DNA of 64,000 bases from Glycine soja (Eukaryota > Streptophyta > Magnoliopsida > Fabales > Fabaceae), in the NCBI RefSeq assembly GCF_004193775.1, contig NC_041019.1:39122966-39186965 (forward strand), in the 5' to 3' direction. Under the pieces are notes generated by a model. That model ran no database searches. It was not told the DNA's origin and worked only from the letters and a program-made list of their open reading frames with translations. Of this stretch, positions 12,301 through 22,089 are shown piece after piece. How positions within the stretch are numbered: position 1 is the first letter of the stretch; the number at the start of each line of letters is the position of its first letter. A program made the position numbers and the translations under genes.

Positions 12301-15300
12301 TATTCAATATATCAGTTTTTTTAATGTTCTGCCACTGCTATATCTAGTAGTATCTATTTTCATATCTAGGATGCCTTGAGGGTGTATTCTGATTTGGGGT
12401 TCAGCCGCAACTTGATGGACTTCATGGTTACCACTAAGGAGCCTGAATTTCTTAGAGATGTTGATGGGACGGAACATAGTTCTAATTCAGCTGAACAAGT
12501 ATCTGGTAGCTCCAGCAGGTTTGGGAGTGGAAGATATTCCACATTTTAGGTCAGAGTGAGACTACTTCGAAACAGGATGGGGTTTCTGCTTCGAATTCGA
12601 AGAATTTTAATTCTGTTGCTACTAAGCTTATCTGGTTTGAAGTTAATTGCTGAGACATTTGATTGGAGTCATGATGCCTAGGCTTGTGAACTTTCCTTGC
12701 TTGCAAAATGTGTAGATTTGTTGTTAGTGCATTATTTGTGGATTTCAGATTCATTTTTAGGAAGTTTTTGGATTGAAGGGCACATTGCTTCTTGGTTGAA
12801 TAACCTGTTTGTACATAGCTGAAATAAAATTTTCAATACTAGCACTACTGGTCCTTTTTTTTGCAATTCTATTACCAGCTTTTGGTTTTTTTATGTGTCA
12901 ATTTCTTGGCTTATTTTACCTAAGATTTTGAATTAATTTAAGACATGTTTCTTCGGAGATAATTAGGCACCAAACGTAAATACCTCTTACAGCATACATT
13001 CAGACCTTTTTTGTCGCCTTGTGAGAGATAAATACCTCTTCATATTTTATTAAATTTGTAATAAAAGGTAGGTATTCTTCTATTTTAAACACTTTGACTA
13101 TATTTTGTTTCTTCTTCTATCACATCATATAGTTTATTATATTTATATTTTTTAACCATGTATCTCAATATTTAATTAGATGTTAGGTGTTAAATAGGTG
13201 GTATGATGTCCACAAATTAATTATAATGCATAGTTGGTAATTTGTGATAACAACATCAGCATAAAGGTAATTTGTGATTGAACCATGAAATTCTAGCACC
13301 CAAATTTTGGAAAACAGCAAATACTATCTGCATAGTTGGAAGATGAATTCACTAATCACCTGCACCGACTTTTCTTTTGTTTTATTAGTGAATAATCTGC
13401 GTATGCCATAAGTTTTGATTATTACTCTGTTGTTTTAACTACTGTGCAGAAAACATGAGAAATCAATGTTTTAGTAATGATTTCAAATTACTTAAGAATT
13501 ATCAATGTACATGGATTATCAATAACATCATTGATAAAAACTCAAATTGTGCGAAGGCTGAAGCATGTTCTTAACAAACCATGAAAAGAAGTTTTTCTAG
13601 GAATTCATACTTTAAGGCAATAACTGTTATTAGTGAGTGTCACAATATTTTTTTTCATTTATTATTTGTTCAATTTAGATATTAAATTTGATGGCTGTGA
13701 CTGCATGGTAAACTTACATTATATGCTGATTGGATGCTTTTGCTTTACTTGGGGTATTATGGCAGAACATTGTCATTAAATTGTTGATTGCTAGTATTGT
13801 ATAATGATATACATTTGGCTGCCTTTTTCCACAAATTTTGACACCTGGTTATGTAGGCAAAGTTTGATATCGCAGAAGCTACGAAGGTGAAGACGAAGGT
13901 TATGTCAACAGTAGCGACAAGATGGCGGCAATTTAAGTCCACATTGACTAGCAAATTTGTGTTTGCTAAGACTGAAGGTCAACAAACACAGGATGTTGTG
14001 ACAAAATATGGACTAGATCCTGAAGCGTGGAAACAATTTGAAGAAACCCGCCTGACACCTAACTGGGAGGTTAGTTGAATCTGTTTATGGTAACTTCAAA
14101 TGAATATTTTTTTGCCAATTTGATTATTTTAATTTCAAAAAAATCTCCGCAATTATGTATGTCACATTACAGGGTATTAGGAAACGAGCACAATCAATTC
14201 AAAAACACAACGACTGCCCTCACGTACTTTCACGTGGGGGATATGATTTGCTTGAGAAGAAATTGTTAGACCAGAAACGAAAAAGGATACAAGAGGAAGC
14301 ATTGTTGAGTGAAAATCCAGCAAGTGTTGATGAACCCCCATCCCCAATAAAAAGGCATGTTAAGTGGAAGGTTGCTCGGACCAGGGCTGTTGGCAATATG
14401 ACATCTGACTCTGCACAGGAAATTGCAGATAAAATAGTAAGTTCACCAATATGTTGCAATGTTCATATGTTTAAGTATTTTGTAATGAAAATGACTGCAC
14501 GTTGTGTATTTTTGTGTCACTTGTTTTGTGTAGGACTCCTTAGAAGAGCAGGTAACGCAGGGTTCGTTTGTACCCCATGGTCGGCAAGACATACTGAACA
14601 CTGCCATTGGACGACCTGACCATGGGGGTCGCGTTCGGGCAGCAGGCTCAGGTGTCACTATTACTCAGTACTACGGAAGGGCATCAAGGACATGCAGCAG
14701 CTCGTCCACGTCCATCAGCCAACAACAACTAGATGAAGTTGTTGCAAGGCTTAGGGAAGACATGACTGGCCAGATTAGGGAAGAATTGAGGACTTAAATT
14801 AAGGAAGAATTGAGGACTCAGCTAGAAGAGGAAAATAAAAGGAGCTTGGAAATAATGACCAATGCATTGAAAGAGGCTATTAAAAAAGAGTTGTCAAATA
14901 AAGGATCCCAAGAGGCACTCCAAATTCAGCCGGACATACAACAACTAGGTGCGCGTGTCAGCACACAGGGAAGTAATGCTGTTACCAATGCACAGGCTTC
15001 ACAAGAACATGATGCTGATGCCATACCATTGATGGGACTGTTTGTGCAGCGTAACGATGGTACACAAAGGTTTGTAGAAATATTACCTTACTTACAATTG
15101 AATCGGAGTTTTGTTTTTTCTTGCAGCTGTAATTGTTGGGTTTGGTTTGTGTTTTGTTCATGGTTTAGTTTTTGTTTTATATGCACTAAAAAAAGCTTTG
15201 TTTATGGTTCATTTAAGGTTGGTGGCCATGGGGAAAATAATGGAGGGGGATTCAATCATACACACAGTGGCATATGCAGATGATGTTGTCAGGGTAAGTG

Positions 15301-16727
15301 TAGAAACAGTTATTGATCCTGAGGCTGAGGTCCCCTATGCCACCTCAGAAATACAATATGTGAAGCAGGCCGTCAATACATTTGTAGCTTGGCCCACACA
15401 CCTTGTGAAAGCTGTATTAGATGAGGTAACATGTTTCATTTGACATACGTAAAGTAAAACATTCATAGATTACAGTACAAATACTCACCCACTTTCATTA
15501 ACCATGTAGCATCCACAACGTATTCCACACAACGAGGATGCACATGTGCCGAAGCCGGCTAATGTGAACGCAGATGATCCGTTGCGTGAATTGATGAAGT
15601 ACAGTTTCGATCTTTACGACAAGCCACTTCAAATCAGCTTTGATGGGAGATTTCTTGGAATTGTAGATGCATCTACATCGATATTCATCACATATTCAGA
15701 TGTTATTGAAATAATAGCAGGAGACAAAAGTCTGAACATATCTGTCATACAATTATGGTTAATGTAAGTGAATTCCTTCATATAACTCATTCCTCATTCA
15801 TTCAATATCATGATCCACTACAATACTTTCAAATCATGTGAATAGGTATATTCATGAGTGGAGTCAGATATTCAGTCAAGGTTTCATGTATGCATTCCTT
15901 GAGCCACAGTCGTTGGTTTGTTCAAAGGATAGACGCAGCGAATGCGAACAATATCTTGAAAGATGGCTTAAGGAATCTGACCGAGAGGTGTACATTGGAC
16001 CTTACTTCCATCAGTAAGTGCTATTTAACAAACATACTTCAAATGATGTTTGGGTGTATACGTATCTAATGTGAATGACATGCAGGGAACATTGGCAACT
16101 CATAATTTTGTGTCCTAGGCAACATGTTGTTGTTTGGTTCTGTTCTTTGCGTAGGAAACCTGATATGCATATCAAAGCTACAATTAATAGGTTATCTCAT
16201 ACCATATAACTTTTTGCAAGCCTTCTTTAATGGTCATTATTGATTGACATTTTGTTGTATATGCGTTGATGTGGTTTTTTAAAAGCAGTGTAATGAAAAA
16301 ATTGAAGAAGACCTTGTCTCCTAAAACTAAGGCAGTTGCACCAAAGTGGATTGAAGTAAAGGTAAGTCAGCTATGTACCATGTGTTAGTGTTGTCTAGTT
16401 AAGTCATGAACTTATGTAATGTATACGATGTTCAAATGTTTTCCATATGTAGAGTCACGTTCAAACCGGCTGTTATGAATGTGGATATTACATAAAGCAT
16501 TGGATCTGGAACATCATAGCCAGCGACATAAAGAGTGATTGGTCCATGGTATGCATAAACTTCAGTACAATTGGAACTGAATTTTTATATTTGCAGTACT
16601 AACTTACAATTATGAATACTTGCAGTGGTTTGCTAATGACACACCGTTGGACATCGGCATCATCACCACAATTCGAAAGAAATGGGCAACATTTTTTTTA
16701 AAGACAGCAATAAGTCAAAACGGCTAA
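6365..16727 (+). CDS. TNPA/Ulp1-like second CACTA gene, 11 exons
   Basis: I could chain eleven exons with GT/AG borders and consistent phase: 6365-6649, 13857-14069, 14173-14436, 14534-15069, 15218-15425, 15510-15763, 15846-16013, 16086-16190, 16289-16361, 16453-16548 and 16626-16727, 2304 bp or about 767 codons. Exons 1-4 encode a basic, TNPA/Transposase_24-like region (RWRQFKSTLTSKFVF). Exons 7-11 encode a C48/Ulp1-type cysteine-protease fold: HWQLI (His), the VQTG Gln, and YECGYY (Cys). The usual Asp position appears as WFCSL. An in-frame TAA at 14795-14797, in a small tandem duplication, would truncate the product before the protease part. Intron 1 is 7.2 kb and filled with other insertions. 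An AG just before 6361 suggests a 5' non-coding exon. Confidence 0.8.
6650..7299. other. Start of TNPA intron 1, no gene seen
   Basis: AT-rich sequence after the GTAAGT donor at 6650. Nothing recognised. The end near 7260-7299 has T-rich tracts next to the LINE fragment. Confidence 0.4.
7300..8294 (-). pseudogene. LINE reverse transcriptase fragment
   Basis: Three overlapping minus-strand frames reconstruct one stretch of LINE ORF2. 8291-7890 holds EALLGKWGWELA and RFWKDKWREDD; 7936-7655 holds STKSAYNIL and WNLKIPPRA; 7575-7306 holds the zf-RVT zinc ribbon CPLCDSEEEDIGHIMFSC and ALRWVNRVGPF. It belongs to the same clade as the LINE at 29781 but is clearly diverged. Both ends of the element are missing. 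The frame is broken near 7936-7890 and by a 100-bp insertion at 7609-7708. It lies inside intron 1 of the TNPA gene. Confidence 0.8.
7584..7708. repeat. 25-bp direct repeats around filler DNA
   Basis: The 25-bp sequence at 7584-7608 recurs exactly at 7684-7708. A neighbouring 15-mer, AGGCAATCTGTTTCT, is at 7570-7584 and again at 7602-7616. Between them is about 67 bp of AT-rich sequence of unknown origin. It interrupts the LINE reading frame. Confidence 0.8.
8295..9140. other. TNPA intron 1, anonymous sequence
   Basis: No gene or identifiable element seen between the LINE fragment and the duplicated block at 9141. Confidence 0.4.
9141..9292 (-). mobile_element. Tiny LINE tail with 36-bp target duplication
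   Basis: A 36-bp sequence at 9141-9176 is repeated exactly at 9257-9292. The 80 bp between them contains GAGTACCAGAGGTACT, the motif of the LINE 3' ends at 640 and 1790. This fits an extremely 5'-truncated LINE copy on the minus strand bounded by its target-site duplication. There is no clear poly(A). A plain tandem duplication is the alternative. Confidence 0.55.
9293..10375. other. TNPA intron 1, no firm gene
   Basis: Mostly anonymous. On the minus strand about 10195-10320 is open and protein-like (for example KEIIAACSYKDAASKDS) and could be another exon scrap, but I do not recognise it. Confidence 0.3.
10376..10712 (-). pseudogene. HSP90: HSP90 gene fragment
   Basis: Minus-strand reading gives the middle domain of a cytosolic HSP90 chaperone. 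In order: an acidic linker (VEDVDEENEKEE), KIKEVSH, a region like the family's IW..P.EITKEEYYAFYK block, then PILFVPKRAPFD, and in another frame DTRKKPNNIKL. Cytosolic HSP90s have all of these in this order. It is broken by an in-frame stop in the EITKEEY region, a short duplication of GAAGTGTCACA and at least one frameshift. The fragment ends exactly where the inverted repeat at 10713 begins. It sits in intron 1 of the TNPA gene, antisense to it, with no introns inside, so it came from one exon or a cDNA. Confidence 0.88.
10713..11618. repeat. 906-bp inverted repeat (long hairpin)
   Basis: Arms 10713-11157 and 11175-11618 (about 445 bp each) are reverse complements with scattered mismatches and small gaps, around a 17-bp loop at 11158-11174. 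Outer ends read CCTAAGTA and TACTTAGG. A transcript through this stretch would fold into a long hairpin. The left arm holds an open exon-like frame at 10881-11066. I saw no target-site duplication outside the arms and no known TIR, so an inverted duplication of a gene fragment fits better than a MITE. Confidence 0.9.
10881..11066 (+). pseudogene. Exon-like ORF inside hairpin arm
   Basis: A 61-codon charged frame with FLGFSEHQERLRKKLALEEG, likely helical. I do not recognise the family. The mirrored copy in the right arm has substitutions (for example at the EERLRKK-encoding stretch), so selection on protein is not evident there. It probably came from an exon of a host gene. Confidence 0.35.
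11619..12369. repeat. AT-rich intron DNA with short direct repeats
   Basis: A 37-bp block at 11767-11803 recurs at 11835-11871 with one mismatch. A second short repeat, AGCATGAGACTGTCAAAATA, occurs near 12049 and 12102. No gene seen. These look like small duplications inside the TNPA intron. Confidence 0.55.
12370..12660 (+). pseudogene. Unidentified terminal-exon fragment
   Basis: After an AG at 12368-12369 the plus strand is open for about 60 codons (DALRVYSDLGFSRNLMDF, then a Ser-rich tail). After a one-base shift near 12545 it stays open again (GQSETTSKQDGVSASNSKNF). The composition looks like the ordered end and polar tail of a host protein, but I cannot name it. It lies in TNPA intron 1, sense to it. 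Positions 12661-13856 show nothing further. Confidence 0.35.
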
Positions 16728-16918
16728 TGATGGCGTTGGAGTATTTTTTTCCCTGTATTTGAGACAATTGTTATGTTATTTGACACAGCGGCTATTTTAT
16801 TTTCGGTCATGCTACTAATATTCTATTCTTAGTATTACCTACTCAATTTCATATAATTGTAGTAATATATTGTCTTTACCCCCTTCTACTGCATTGCATC
16901 TGCATTTGATTACCACAG

Positions 16919-17017
16919 CAACAATTTAGTGCAGCTATAGTACCACCAAGCTTGCCACTGCAGCAGTTAAGTGAACAAATGAAGTGTCCACAGTCATTGG
17001 ATGGTTGCTTGGTAGAG
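16919..17017 (+). pseudogene. Exon-like block, unidentified
   Basis: Thirty-three open codons between an AG acceptor (ACCACAG) and a GTACAT donor, including PPSLPLQQLSEQMKCPQ. A second bordered block lies at 17053-17133 but is not open throughout. These follow the TNPA-Ulp1 stop codon and precede the NRAMP-like and WAT1-like exons, so they may be captured host exons. Confidence 0.35.
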
Positions 17018-17250
17018 GTACATGCTAATAACTAATAAGATTTCCTGTGCAGGGTATCATTGTTTTTGCATGACTGATGGCTACCTTGGGGCTGGAGATT
17101 TTGGTTGAATCTGCCTCAAGTGTTATTTTGAAGGTAATTGAGATAATCTTTTGTTGTTGTTTGTTTCTTATATACCTAAATTTGGGTTGAAGACTAGTTA
17201 TTCAACATGTGGATTATCTACCATAATAAGTGATTTTATCATTTGAGCAG

Positions 17251-17340
17251 ATGATATTATCATTTGACCTTGCTTTTGCTTTGATTCCGCTCCTAAAGTT
17301 CAGTAGCAGCAAAGTGACTAGCAGCACAAGCATTGAAGAG
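17251..17340 (+). pseudogene. NRAMP-like metal transporter exon
   Basis: Thirty open codons bounded by TTGAGCAG and a GTGTGT donor. They encode MILSFDLAFALIPLLKFSS, which closely resembles the conserved transmembrane segment of plant NRAMP divalent-metal transporters. The following residues diverge from the family. A single exon cannot make a transporter, so I read it as a host exon carried in the CACTA element. The rest of the gene is not in the window. Confidence 0.55.
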
Positions 17341-17990
17341 GTGTGTTTCCTCCTTGTTTGTGGATTCATGAACTATAAGTTAATACATGAAACTGAAAAA
17401 TGTTCTAGTTATAAAATTTGATTAGCTAGGCTTACATGAATTGTTGAATTGATCAGCTAGGCATACATTATATCAACTGTTAGTGTCATTTTTTCAGTCT
17501 AATAATATTTTGGTTGATATTATCATTATTATGATTAAAGAGATTGCAGGGATTCCAAGGGAAGGGGACCAGGGGATGAAAAATATGATTAAAGAGAGTT
17601 CTTGAGGAGTTTGTCACATGCTCAGGTAATTAGTGCTAAAGCAGTTGGGTGAAATTCTCATATTTTGAATGCTGCATGCAATTAATATCGTCATTTGATG
17701 AAATGCAGAATCTTCCTGACTGGTTTAGTGCATGTTTCATTGATTGCATAAGATGTAAAATATTATTAATCAAGAGGAGTCTTGCTTAATTGACTTCAGT
17801 GTTGAGCGTGCTGCATTTGTCTTATGTACTAGTTCATTCATTTATTTAATTTTAGTTGACAACTTCTGGAATGGTGATATCAAAATATAACCTATGAAAG
17901 AGGATAATCTTGTCAGCTAATTGTTGAGTGGTTTATTTTTTTGTTTTGTCTTTTATGTTGCATTTGATGACTTTGTTTCTTTTCTTGTAG

Positions 17991-18120
17991 GGAAGTGGAA
18001 GATTTTGCACGAAGGTTAAATTCTGCTTGGCCTGAAAGGATGCAAATTTGATCTTTGGCCCAACACAGAAGACTAGTAACAATTTCTATGAATAGCAATG
18101 GTTCAACGCAGTTGTATATA
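17991..18120 (+). pseudogene. Host exon fragment, unidentified
   Basis: Opens after TTCTTGTAG with EVEDFARRLNSAWPERMQ. After a frame break near 18046 it continues with QHRRLVTISMNSNGSTQLYI and ends at a GTATGT donor. It reads as one real exon damaged by a small indel. I cannot name the protein. Confidence 0.45.
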
Positions 18121-18333
18121 GGTATGTTCTATCTATCTTCTCAATATTCGCGGTGAACCCTACTTGCTGCCTTGTTTTCTATCAGAAGCATCATTAAATT
18201 TTGTTGACATGCACATGACTGGAATCAACTAGTTATAAGTTACTTCATCACTCTCATGCATTTCATTCATCACATACAACACTCTCTCCAAAGTTCAAAT
18301 TAAGACTGAGGGGTGAGAAAGAGACAATTAATA

Positions 18334-18486
18334 TGGGTGCCGGTCTACTTGCAATTGGTCTATGCAGTGATGAACATTACTTAAATGCTTGCAATAGAAT
18401 CTGGAATGAGCCCTCTTGTCCTTGTTGCTTATCGACAACTCTTTGCTACTGTGTCCATTGCTCCCTTTGCTTATTGGCTCGAGTGG
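18334..18486 (+). pseudogene. WAT1/EamA-like transporter exon fragment
   Basis: In the frame beginning near 18334 the translation includes VPVYLQLVYAVMNIT, a stop (TAA), then ESGMSPLVLVAYRQLFA and APFAYWLEW, followed by a GTAATT donor. This is the start of WAT1-related (nodulin MtN21/EamA-type) membrane transporters: first helix, the SGMSP turn and the YRQ motif. The in-frame stop and the missing remainder make it a pseudogene fragment. It lies just before the right subterminal repeats of the CACTA element, where captured host sequence is commonly carried. Confidence 0.7.
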
Positions 18487-18742
18487 TAATTATATATATA
18501 TATACCCTATCTGGTTTTGTTTTATTTTCATATATATAAACAATGCATGCATGAAAGGCTTTGATGAACTTTGAACCACCTATAACATTCTCACTGTGAG
18601 TGTCACCGTCGATATCCCTTTTCTTTTGGTTGATGCATGATTGTGTTATTTATCCTTTAAATGTATTTATATATGTTTGCTGTATATAAATGTAGCTTTG
18701 TTTTTGAAATTTGAATGGTATAACCCAAATTTTGTGAGCAGG

Positions 18743-19233
18743 CAAAATACTTCAACGACGGTCCTTATGAAAACCCGTCTTTATAGCCTTATTTACCAAC
18801 AACGACGGGTGCTCCAGCCACCGTCGTTGAAACCTCAAACAACAATGACGGTGTACACACCACCGACGTTGACATACTACCAAACAACGTCGGTGGTGAG
18901 CCCGCCACCGATGTTGACAGGAAACAAAACAAATACGGGTGTTATTGGTACCCGACGTTGATATGGACAACAACAACGACGAGTCTTGCGAACCCGACGT
19001 TGAAATGGACCAAAACAACGACGGGTTGTCTAATATGTGCGTCGTTGAATCCTTTTTTATAACGTCTATTCTTTTATAGCCACTGACGTTGTATTCTTGC
19101 ATTACAAAGACGGGTCCTAGGATGACCGATGTTGTTGTTGTTGACATACAACGACATCTGGAACAAAGACGGTGTGGGGCCCGTCGTAGATACCGGTTTT
19201 CAACCGATGTAGAAGCTTCTTTTTGTAGTTGTG
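18743..19233. repeat. CACTA right subterminal repeats and TIR
   Basis: Multiple short inverted repeats of the type AACGACGGGT / ACCGTCGTT and ACCGATGTAGAA fill this block. It ends in TTTTTGTAGTTGTG at 19233. Such repeats are the transposase-binding region of CACTA elements. The block abuts, and supplies the last codons of, the F-box ORF on the other strand. Confidence 0.8.
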
Positions 19234-19236
19234 TTA

Positions 19237-19922
19237 ATAACAACCCAATTAATGGTTCCACTCAGATACACTCCACCAACTTCAGGTAAAGTCCAAAGAA
19301 CAGGAAAACCTTTAAGGTTTCTCCAACTATTGTCACCCACGCCAAAAACTTTCATCTCAGTCTTTTCAGATACATCAAGTGAGAGCATAGTCAACGCAAT
19401 TGCAACAACCTTGTATTTGTCACTTGACGGATCATTGCCAAACCCAAACATTGTTCTACGACCGATGCCCGGGGAAAAAGACAGCGCTGACGATTCTCTG
19501 GATATCACCCTTGTCGCCTTGTTCCAGAAACAAACATGGTATCCTTCTGGTATTTCGCTAACCCCACAGTGCAACCCATTACATGAACCGACCAGATGGT
19601 AACCTGGCATGTTTGCGAAATTGAACAAGGACATTTGAATTTGTAGGAAATGGAATAACGAACTTACATCACACGATTCCATGTGGATTTCAGGGATGGA
19701 TTCGAGGCAGACATTTTTTATCAATTGAAGGTGTTCCAAATCGTCCTTCGCAGCAGATTTGCAAAGGTGCAATTTGATGAAATAGGGTTCTGACATCAAG
19801 GAGTTCCATTCCTTACGCACACACTTGAATCATATCAAAGGTTTCATGGGAAGATGAGACAAGATTTCGTCGATGATTTCGTTACAGAGGAGTGACGACC
19901 ATGGTTTCTTCTCTGGTCGCAT
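19237..19922 (-). pseudogene. F-box protein gene, truncated
   Basis: The minus strand encodes an F-box (LCNEIIDEILSHLPMKPLI, stop, FKCVRKEWNSLMSEPYFIKL) followed by the start of an F-box-associated domain (LVGSCNGLHCGV, FGFGNDPSSDKYKVV, VGGVYLSGTINWVV). F-box proteins act as substrate receptors in SCF ubiquitin ligases. A TGA at 19830-19832 replaces the Arg codon (probably CGA) usual in this family. The C-terminal third is missing: the frame runs into the CACTA terminus at 19233. I chose the Met at 19922 (MRPEKKPW) because it is 11 residues before the F-box; an upstream in-frame Met at 20027 is less likely. Non-functional as it stands. Confidence 0.85.
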
Positions 19923-20027
19923 GTTTCTGTGGCTTTCAGCGAAGCGCCTAAACACTCTGAATCCAAATTCTGTACCTATCAAGACATGGACCTTCGTGAA
20001 CAGTGCATATATATATATATGTCCCAA

Positions 20028-21120
20028 TGTTTCTAGGGTTTAACCCTTCGATAAATGAATATATTTTATTTCAGAGACAAATGTTTTTAATCTTTTAATA
20101 ATTGCTGTAATAAAATTGGAAATAAATCAGGCGAAAGATGCAGGAGCTAAAAACAATTTCTTAACAAATTTAGTGCAATAAATCCTGATTTAAATACACA
20201 TAACATTTTTTGTCCATTTGGGTTAAGAAAGAGAAGAAAGATTAGATATGTTTCTCACAGTTTTTATCATCAGATTCTTCGACATATTTTAAAATTTTAT
20301 GACATATATTTAAGAAAAAGAAAAAAGAAAAATTAGATATGTTTCTCCCAATCATAGTCCATTTTAATAACTACAAATAATTTTTTATAATTACTAAAAA
20401 CTATTATTGGAGTATATAATAATTTAAGAATATGCTATATTTTATAATTACTACGTAAAAATAGTTTGAAAATGGAATTAATAGAGTAAATGGGAAATAA
20501 TGGGGTAACTGTGAGGAAATTTCACATTTTTTTTACTAAATTACATAAAACTTTAAAAGGTTTTTAAACTATTGTGACAATGAAGTAAAAAAAAAAAACT
20601 ATTAACAAATAGATAAAAAAAAACTTCAATAAATCTTTAGTTAGGTGAGAAGAGATTGACTATAAGGAAAAAGTTTCGTTTTAAAATTATTATAATAATA
20701 ATAAACAAGAAAGTGGATGCGTAATTATTTTATATAATTAAATTATTTATATAAAAATAAATAAAACTTCAAAAGATAAATATTTTGTAATAAAATCCTG
20801 CCTATCCTGGTAGCTATCTTTATTACCAAAATCAAATAAACAAAACCTGATAACAATTACTGCTGGTAATGCTGCATATTGCCTCTTCAAAACTTACAAT
20901 TCTTTCGAATCTTTCGTTTGCAAATTTGAGGTCTAAATCACTTTGCTTCTTAGTTGTTTAACATTTTGACAACATTTCACTCATGCTATATGTACTTTGA
21001 TATAGTATTCTTTCAAAAATACCTGAAACCGGACATATCCACTCAAAAGCAGATTCCAGAAAAGAAAAAAAAAATCAATCATGCAAACACATAGATAGGA
21101 ATTCTAATTGTTAAAGGGGG
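20028..21120. other. AT-rich spacer
   Basis: F-box promoter side followed by very AT-rich DNA with homopolymer tracts. No gene or element recognised. Confidence 0.5.
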
Positions 21121-21139
21121 AAGCACAAACTAAAAGTGA

Positions 21140-21975
21140 ATTACAGCCTTGGGAAGACAACCCTCAGTGCATCTGCCTGCAACTGGGGGATCATGCAAAG
21201 CATCAAGAGGACTCAAAGAATTAGCTCCCAGTTTTGCTAACACGTCTGCGCACTGATTTCCCTCATGGAGCTAGAGTGTGCTGCACCGCACACAAAGGCA
21301 TCAACTTCTTGATAAGCCCAATCTCATTGCTATACATGTTATAACACAAAGGCATATTATTACTCAAATGAATGAGGGTGAGTCGAAAAATTGTGGTTGC
21401 GGTTGCGGTTGTATTATGGTGAGTCCCAGTAAATATTCAAACAACGCAACCATGGTTTTAAATTGCAGTTGCGATCGTATTGTGGTGAGTCGAAAAATCA
21501 TTGCATTGCATTGTGGTTGCAAACTGTAATTTAAACCTGTGCAAGCACAACAATGCTTAAATCTCAGCATATAAGATCTCTTGCCCTCCAACATGACCAT
21601 ATAAGCCCACAAGAAAGCTTCCATGGTGAACCCTACAAAGTCCTCCAAACCCTGCCCTAGGAGGGCTACCCATCATGCTACCATTTACCTTCAATGTCAC
21701 CGCCCTTAAAGGAGGTCTCACCCAGCAAATCCATCTGCTTTGCTCATGCAAATTAACATGTTCCCCAACACACAACTTTTAGTATAATGCACAAGAGACT
21801 ACACTTGCGCATGTCACTGAGTAGTTGTCCCCATCTCCTCCTCAAAATGCTTTTATTCCTAGCCCTCCAAATAACCCACAGCGTGATGGGAATTTGAATC
21901 CCATGAATCCACGTATGTTGTTGCACCCAGTCTGGCACTTGAGCATCAACCTTAGGCATAATCTATTTATCAACT
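21140..21975 (-). mobile_element. RNase H-type LINE remnant, copy A
   Basis: The minus strand shows the end of a plant non-LTR retrotransposon of the RNase H type. 21959-21753 holds WVIWRARNKSILRRRW. 21775-21557 holds a line like the RVT_3/RNase H start (WVRPPLRAVTLKVNGSMM, AGFGGLCRVHHGSFLVG). 21280-21145 reads like its tail (GNQCADVLAKLGANSLSPL). The frame is broken many times, and 21360-21545 separates the two RNase H parts. Confidence 0.65.
21360..21545. repeat. Insert with TTGCGGTTGCG-type repeats
   Basis: This stretch interrupts the RNase H remnant. It contains GGTTGCGGTTGCGGTTG and several copies of GTGAGTCGAAAAAT-, ATTGCAGTTGCGATCG- and TTGTGGTTGCAA-type motifs with partial inverted symmetry. 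It may be a small non-autonomous DNA element. Its ends are not defined. Confidence 0.35.
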
Positions 21976-22089
21976 CCCCTTGCCATGTGCCAACCAAAGC
22001 GCAGCAGCTTTGAGACAGAGAAATTATAAGACAATGAACAAGTCTCTAATACAACTCCCCTTGCCAGTTAATCCATCATATTTTTCATT

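Larger units (their letters stand above)
2669..19233 (+). mobile_element. Large CACTA (En/Spm) element, composite
   Basis: Contains in order a TNP2 transposase, a TNPA-Ulp1 gene, exon-like host fragments and, at 18743-19233, inverted repeats of the ACGACGG / ACATCGGTT kind typical of CACTA subterminal regions. The right end is at 19233: read from the outside it begins CACAACTACAAAAAG, one change from the CACTACTACAAAA seen at 42175. No matching left terminus was found. The left boundary given is only where the LINE at 1740-2668 stops, so the true left end may be deleted, altered or lie off the window. It may also be two elements side by side. Confidence 0.65.

Noticed and set aside
18333..18539. 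68-codon ORF starting MGAGLLAIG
   Set aside because: Another frame of the same DNA gives recognisable WAT1/EamA-like sequence, so this frame is a shadow.
18752..19261. 169-codon minus-strand ORF rich in Arg, Cys and Ser
   Set aside because: It is translation of the CACTA subterminal repeats; the apparent protein repeats are the DNA repeats.
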